A DNA stretch of 25,863 nt from an uncultured Clostridia bacterium (GTDB taxonomy: Bacteria > Bacillota > Clostridia > Christensenellales > Aristaeellaceae): the NCBI GenBank assembly GCA_945877525.1, contig CAMDVP010000013.1, forward strand, positions 1 to 25,863, in the 5' to 3' direction. The notes below the pieces were generated by a model. That model made no database searches. It was not told the DNA's origin and saw only the letters and a program-made list of their open reading frames with translations. Position 1 is the stretch's first letter, and every line of letters starts with the position of its first letter. Shown piece by piece: positions 21,830 through 25,863 of the stretch. The translations under genes were made by a program, and so were the position numbers.

Positions 21830-22852
21830 TTACTTGTGAATCTCAGCGTACAGCGCGTTCCACTTTTCAAGCAGTTCAGCCTTGTGCTCGGTCAGCCAGG
21901 CCACATCACGATCAACCCAGGTAATCTCGCTGTCGGCGGGCAGCCAGGCGATTTCATACTCGGCCTTGGGGTTGGTGAAGCGCAGGGTCTGCAGGCGGTT
22001 GGCAAGGTCAGCCTGACCCTCGGGACTCATGAGGAAGTTGATCATGGCCTTGGCTGCTTCGGGATGGGGGCAGCCCTCGATCATGGCGCAGCCCATGGAG
22101 GTGGCGGAAGCGCCGTTGGTGGGATACTGCATGCGGATGTTGGTAGAGCCGGCCTTCAGCAGGGTGTCAGCGCCATCCTCATAGGTCAGACCCACGACGT
22201 ATTCGCCGCTGTCCACACTCTTGAAGCATACGGAGGAAGAGGTGGAGATGACCAGCCCGTTCTCCAGCAGGGCACGCAGATAGGCCCAGGCTTCGTCGCT
22301 GTCATAGCCGAATACGGCGAAAATGTTGCACATGTTGTTCCAGGCAGCGGAGGAAGAGTTGGGGTCGGACAGTACGATGCGACCGTTCAACGCGGGATTG
22401 AGCAGATCCTCATAGCTGCGGATTTCCAGGCCCAGTTCCTTTTCCAGCTCCACATTGATGCAGAAGCAGATGGTGCTCAGGTGATCCTGATTGTAGCGGC
22501 CGTTGTGGGACTTGTAGGCGTCGGGCAGATCCTCCTCATAGGGGGAGGTGTACTCGGCAAAAATGTCGTTGTTCACATCGCCGTCAGCGGGAGACAGGCC
22601 GCCCCACTGCAGGTCGCCCTGGGGATTGTCTTTCTCGGCGCGGATACGGGCCGCCAACTCGCCGGCGGAACCGTTGACCACTTCCACCTCCACATCGGGA
22701 TAGACTTCGTTGAAGGCTTCAATCAGGTTGTCAATGTCATTATCGGTCATGGAGCTGTACAGCACCAGGGGCCCGCTGACGCTCTCTGCAAAGGCGGAAA
22801 TGCAGGTCAGGAGCATGACGGCGGTCAGAAGCAGGGAAACCAGTTTTTTCAT
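21830..22852 (-). CDS. ABC importer substrate-binding protein (Fe3+/2-aminoethylphosphonate class)
   Basis: The protein has 340 residues. Residues 1-22 are a signal peptide (MKKLVSLLLTAVMLLTCISAFA, split here as MKK plus a hydrophobic core ending AFA), with a likely signal peptidase I site before Glu23. The LLTC stretch is only a weak lipobox, so lipid anchoring is uncertain. The mature part starts PLVLYSSMTDNDIDNLIEAF and has VYPDVEVEVVNGSAGELAARI, GDLQWGG, SSAAWNNMCNIF and a C-terminal MSPEGQADLANRLQ. This is the pattern of periplasmic-type binding proteins that carry iron, polyamine or phosphonate. AAGGAGG precedes the ATG. It is the last gene of the ABC operon; the intercistronic hairpin upstream of it may adjust its relative amount. 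Confidence 0.9.
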   Translation of the reverse strand: MKKLVSLLLTAVMLLTCISAFAESVSGPLVLYSSMTDNDIDNLIEAFNEVYPDVEVEVVNGSAGELAARIRAEKDNPQGDLQWGGLSPADGDVNNDIFAEYTSPYEEDLPDAYKSHNGRYNQDHLSTICFCINVELEKELGLEIRSYEDLLNPALNGRIVLSDPNSSSAAWNNMCNIFAVFGYDSDEAWAYLRALLENGLVISTSSSVCFKSVDSGEYVVGLTYEDGADTLLKAGSTNIRMQYPTNGASATSMGCAMIEGCPHPEAAKAMINFLMSPEGQADLANRLQTLRFTNPKAEYEIAWLPADSEITWVDRDVAWLTEHKAELLEKWNALYAEIHK

Positions 22853-22883
22853 AGGGAACCCTCCTTAAAATGGATTAACAGAT

Positions 22884-22899
22884 CAGGCCCGGGGGCCTG
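22884..22899. repeat. Intercistronic GC-rich hairpin between permease and binding-protein genes
   Basis: The inverted repeat CAGGCCC-GG-GGGCCTG lies in the 51-nt gap, just above the ribosome site of the binding-protein gene. No T-tract follows in the direction of transcription. It may act as a partial pause or as an RNA-stability element rather than a terminator. Confidence 0.55.
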
Positions 22900-22903
22900 G
22901 GTG

Positions 22904-24553
22904 TTACAGCTTGATATCCTCGGACTTGGACAGGGCCAGATAGAGGATCAGGGACAGGGCGGTCAGTACCGTCAGGATGGCGGCAAAGGCGCAGGCCAGA
23001 CCGTCGTTTCCGCGGGAAATAGCCGCATAAGTGGACATGGTCAGGGTAATGGTCTTGTTGTTGTACAGGATGATGGCGCTGGAAAGCTCAGTCACAATGG
23101 CCACCCAACTGAGCACAGCGCCGGACATAATGCCATTACCCATCATGGGGGTCGTAATGCAAAGGAAGGTTTTCAGCTTGCCTGCGCCAAGAGACAACGC
23201 AGCCTCCTCGGTGCTGATGGGGATATTCTGCAGGGTAGCCGTGGCCGATCGGATAGTGTATGGCATTCGGCGAATTACCAGGGCGATGATCATGATGGCC
23301 ATGGTGCCCGTCAGCGCGAAGGGCTGCTTGCCAAAGGCAATCACCAGGGCAATGCCGATGATGGAGCCGGGCATGATGTAGGGCAGCATGGACAGGGTAT
23401 CAATGGCGTGGTTCAGCGGCCTGGGCCTGCGCACCACAAGATAGGCAATGAGAATTGCCAGCAGAATGATGATGGCCAGGGACACAATGCCGAAGATCAT
23501 GGTATTGTTGATGGAGCGTACAAGCAGCTTTTTGACGGCCTTTTCATAATTGACCAGGGAGAAGCCGGGCTTGAACACCGCGCCGTCGCAGTTGCGGAAG
23601 GAGAGGTAAATAATATAAATCTGGGGAAGGAATGCCAGGGCAGTAAGGCCGTAGCAGTACAGGTACATCAGGAAGCCGCCAAAGCCCCTGGGCTTGCGCT
23701 TCTGCACAGGATGCAGGGCGCTGATGGAGAAGTTGTAGCGCCTGGTAGCCCATTTCTGGATAAAGAACACCACCGCGGTAACCACAATGGCGATGACGGA
23801 GATGGCTGCGGCAAAGTTGTGGTCGGTGCCGTTTTCTCCCAGATACTGATTGTAGATTTCCACGGGGAAGGTACGGTAGCCCTCGCCAATCAGCAGCGGC
23901 GTGCCAAAATCGGCAAAAGCACGCATGAACACCAGCAACGACGCGGCCAGAATGGTGGGCATGGACAGCTGCATGATCACCGTGAAGAAGCGCTTCACGC
24001 CGGTACAGCCCATGTTGGCTGAGGCTTCGATCAGGGTGTTGTCAATGGACTTGAACGCACCGTTCATATACACAAATACCAGGGGGAAGAATTTCAGCGC
24101 CTGCACCATCAAAATGCCGCCGAAACCGTAGATACTGCCTATGCGGATGCCGAATATGTCCTTGATAAAAGCGGTAATTACGCCGTTTCGGCCAAGAAGC
24201 ATGATCCACGCATAGGCGCCGATAAAGGGCGCGGACATGCAGCACAGGATCGCTACAACAAACAGAAATTTGCCGCCCTTCAGCTGATAGAAGGAATAGA
24301 AGTAGGCAAAGGGAATCCCCAGCAGCAGCGTTACCGCCGTAACGGCCAGGGTGACCTTGAAGCTGTTGAAGATGGTCTGGGAGTAGTAAGGGGTGGAGAA
24401 GAATTTCTCAAACTGTGCCAGAGAAAAGCTGCCCTCGGCATTGAACACCGCCTGCTTGAGGATGCCAAACATGGGGTAAACCAGGAACAGTGCGAAAAGC
24501 CCCAGGAAAACCCAGGTCATAACCGACCAGATTTCAACCTTTCTGGGTTTCAT
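22904..24553 (-). CDS. ABC importer permease with two fused transmembrane domains
   Basis: The protein has 549 residues and about twelve hydrophobic segments, arranged as two MetI-type permease halves in one chain. Each half has the EAA loop that docks on the ATPase: EASANMGCTGVKRFFTVIM near residue 175 and EAALSLGAGKLKTFLCI near residue 448. The fused form and length match the Fe3+ (FbpB-like) and putative 2-aminoethylphosphonate permeases. The ATG lies 2 nt after the ATPase stop, so translation is coupled. Substrate choice cannot be read from the permease. Confidence 0.93.
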   Translation of the reverse strand: MKPRKVEIWSVMTWVFLGLFALFLVYPMFGILKQAVFNAEGSFSLAQFEKFFSTPYYSQTIFNSFKVTLAVTAVTLLLGIPFAYFYSFYQLKGGKFLFVVAILCCMSAPFIGAYAWIMLLGRNGVITAFIKDIFGIRIGSIYGFGGILMVQALKFFPLVFVYMNGAFKSIDNTLIEASANMGCTGVKRFFTVIMQLSMPTILAASLLVFMRAFADFGTPLLIGEGYRTFPVEIYNQYLGENGTDHNFAAAISVIAIVVTAVVFFIQKWATRRYNFSISALHPVQKRKPRGFGGFLMYLYCYGLTALAFLPQIYIIYLSFRNCDGAVFKPGFSLVNYEKAVKKLLVRSINNTMIFGIVSLAIIILLAILIAYLVVRRPRPLNHAIDTLSMLPYIMPGSIIGIALVIAFGKQPFALTGTMAIMIIALVIRRMPYTIRSATATLQNIPISTEEAALSLGAGKLKTFLCITTPMMGNGIMSGAVLSWVAIVTELSSAIILYNNKTITLTMSTYAAISRGNDGLACAFAAILTVLTALSLILYLALSKSEDIKL

Positions 24554-24555
24554 GC

Positions 24556-25695
24556 TTATGCCCCCTTCTTGTCGGAGGTCATGGCCGTCAGGTCATTGTG
24601 TACGCCAGTGAGCAGATTGACCTCGCCGTCCTCGCTAAACAGGTTGGCCTTGCGGGTGTTGAGACGGAGACGGACGCGGGTGCCGGGCTCAATCACCGAA
24701 TCGATGGTGGATTCCTGGATGATTTCAGCCTTTTCACCTGTGGCAAGGTGCACAAAATAATGGGTGTTCAGTCCAAGGAACACGCAGTCGTCCACCACTG
24801 CATCCAGACCCTCCTGCCCGTCAGGCTCCACAATCAGTTCCTCCGGCCTGGCGCAGAGCTTCACAGGCTGCTCCTTCAAATGCTCCTCCGCAACAGAGTC
24901 AAAAGTAACCCGGTAACCGGTGGGCAGTTCCACCACTGCCCTGCCATTCTCCGCGGAAACGATGCTGCCCTCCATAATGTTGCTTCGGCCGATGAAGGTG
25001 GCCACAAACAGGTTTGCCGGACGCTGATAGATGCTCTTGGGGGTGCCGACATGCTGAATTACACCGCCGTTCATGACGGCGATGCGGTCGGACACGGCCA
25101 TGGCCTCTTCCTGGTCATGGGTTACATACACGGTGGTAATGCCGACATTGTGCTGGATTTCCTTGATGACGGTACGCATCTCCACACGCAGCTTGGCGTC
25201 CAGGTTGGACAGCGGTTCGTCCATCAGCAGCACATCGGGCTCAATGCACAGGGCACGGGCCAGGGCCACGCGCTGCTGCTGGCCGCCGGAGAGCTTGTCA
25301 GGCATACGGTCGGCCAGCTGGTCGATCTGCATGAGCTTGAGGAAACGATCTGCCTGCTGATGGATTTTGCTGCGGTCAAAGGGGCGGTTTTTCAGGCCAA
25401 ATTCCACGTTCTTGCGCACATTCATATGAGGGAAGATGGCATAGTTTTGGAACACCATACCGATGTTGCGCTTGGCGGGATCCAGGTCGTTAATGCGGGT
25501 ATCGTTGAAATAAAAGTCTCCGCCCTCGATGGAGTTGAAGCCTGCAATCATGCGCAGAAGGGTGGTTTTGCCGCAGCCGGAAGGGCCGAGCAGGGTAAAG
25601 AACTTGCCTCCGCGAATTTCAAGCGTCAGATCCTTGATAACCGTGTTGCCGCCATAGCGCTTGACTGCGTCCCTGATGGAAATATTGACACTCAT
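24556..25695 (-). CDS. ABC importer ATP-binding protein (PotA/FbpC-like with TOBE domain)
   Basis: The protein has 379 residues. The nucleotide-binding domain has Walker A LLGPSGCGKTTLLRMIAGF (about residues 33-51), the Q-loop VFQNYAIFPHMNV, signature LSGGQQQRVALARAL (about 134), Walker B LLMDEPLSNLDAKLR (about 152) and the H-loop VYVTHDQEEAMAVSD. The C-terminal 140 residues form a TOBE-type regulatory domain (QEGLDAVVDDCVFLG, GTRVRLRLN). This layout is shared by importers of iron, spermidine and 2-aminoethylphosphonate. GGAAAGGA precedes the ATG. It is the first gene of the operon, below a promoter with repeats like a Pho box. Confidence 0.94.
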   Translation of the reverse strand: MSVNISIRDAVKRYGGNTVIKDLTLEIRGGKFFTLLGPSGCGKTTLLRMIAGFNSIEGGDFYFNDTRINDLDPAKRNIGMVFQNYAIFPHMNVRKNVEFGLKNRPFDRSKIHQQADRFLKLMQIDQLADRMPDKLSGGQQQRVALARALCIEPDVLLMDEPLSNLDAKLRVEMRTVIKEIQHNVGITTVYVTHDQEEAMAVSDRIAVMNGGVIQHVGTPKSIYQRPANLFVATFIGRSNIMEGSIVSAENGRAVVELPTGYRVTFDSVAEEHLKEQPVKLCARPEELIVEPDGQEGLDAVVDDCVFLGLNTHYFVHLATGEKAEIIQESTIDSVIEPGTRVRLRLNTRKANLFSEDGEVNLLTGVHNDLTAMTSDKKGA

Positions 25696-25789
25696 CCCGA
25701 ATCTGTCCTTTCCTTGCCAAACATGTTATGAAAAAACATACATTATGCGTTTTTGACTATTTTGACCGCCCTCTTTGCAGCAAACATTT

Positions 25790-25830
25790 GATTTTACATA
25801 GATTTTACATGAATCAAAATAAAAAGTCAA
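25790..25830 (-). promoter_or_regulatory. Promoter of the ABC importer operon with Pho-box-like direct repeats
   Basis: On the minus strand: -35 TTGACT (25825-25830), a 17-bp spacer and -10 TAAAAT (25802-25807), giving a leader of about 100 nt. On the plus strand GATTTTACAT is repeated at 25790-25799 and 25801-25810, one helical turn apart, and reads TTTACA-N5-TTTACA. That is the spacing and core of PhoP sites in Firmicutes (TT[A/T/C]ACA direct repeats). The repeats overlap the -10 and start region. The remaining leader also contains GTCAAAA twice (9-bp period) at about 25752-25766. A weaker -10-like CATAAT at 25742-25747 lacks a -35. Confidence 0.6.
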
Positions 25831-25863
25831 CAGCAATCCCACGGGACCGAAAATTTTTCTGCC

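Noticed and set aside
21212..24022. A 936-codon plus-strand open frame across the ABC importer operon
   Set aside because: It is antisense to two clear genes with full family motifs, rich in Gly, His and Gln as expected from the complement of biased codons, and shows no recognisable domain.
24598..25731. A 377-codon plus-strand open frame over the ABC ATPase gene
   Set aside because: Antisense to an ATPase with every canonical motif; no own motifs.

Overview
The window reads as a stretch of chromosome from a moderately GC-rich anaerobic member of the Clostridia. The grounds are the gene order dxs - tlyA - nadK - argR - recN, which is typical of Firmicutes, an Rnf ferredoxin:NAD oxidoreductase operon, a pyrophosphate-type pyruvate phosphate dikinase of the length known from Clostridium symbiosum, and a DUF3842 / ECF S-component pair. 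No rRNA, tRNA, insertion sequence, prophage or CRISPR array was seen. All calls come from reading the sequence and remembered family motifs; no database was searched.

Layout. (1) 1-5934, plus strand: a membrane-anchored MurF-type ligase cut by the left edge, a D-Ala-D-Ala ligase with an unusual GAK-repeat tail, a small membrane protein with an acidic N-terminus, dxs (isoprenoid precursor synthesis) and tlyA (rRNA methyltransferase). (2) 5935-9074: nadK, argR and recN behind their own promoter, whose -35 box lies inside an ARG-box-like palindrome, suggesting feedback by the ArgR encoded there. (3) 9075-13977: an Rnf operon in the order C-D-E-A-B, ended by a strong terminator. There is no rnfG: rnfD and rnfE overlap by 8 nt. 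RnfB has six ferredoxin-type cysteine motifs in addition to its N-terminal cluster. (4) 14011-16379: an XRE-type membrane regulator and, converging on it with no base between the stop codons, a polytopic GT-C-like membrane protein. (5) 16462-20677: ppdK behind two candidate promoters, a palindrome and a leader with two successive hairpins showing the same AGCAAU loop; then a phosphodiesterase-like protein with a changed metal ligand, overlapping a Bcp/PrxQ peroxidase, and a bidirectional terminator. (6) 20683-25863, minus strand: a DUF3842 + ECF S-component operon with a near-consensus promoter, and a three-gene ABC importer (ATPase, fused double permease, binding protein) of the Fe3+/2-aminoethylphosphonate class. 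Upstream of the importer are TTTACA-N5-TTTACA repeats like a Pho box.

Together the genes cover cell-wall precursor synthesis, isoprenoid and NADP supply, arginine-linked regulation, DNA repair, ferredoxin-driven ion pumping and PEP/pyruvate interconversion. The observations most worth following are the Rnf operon without rnfG, the twin-hairpin ppdK leader, the ARG-box and Pho-box candidates, and the DUF3842-ECF pair.
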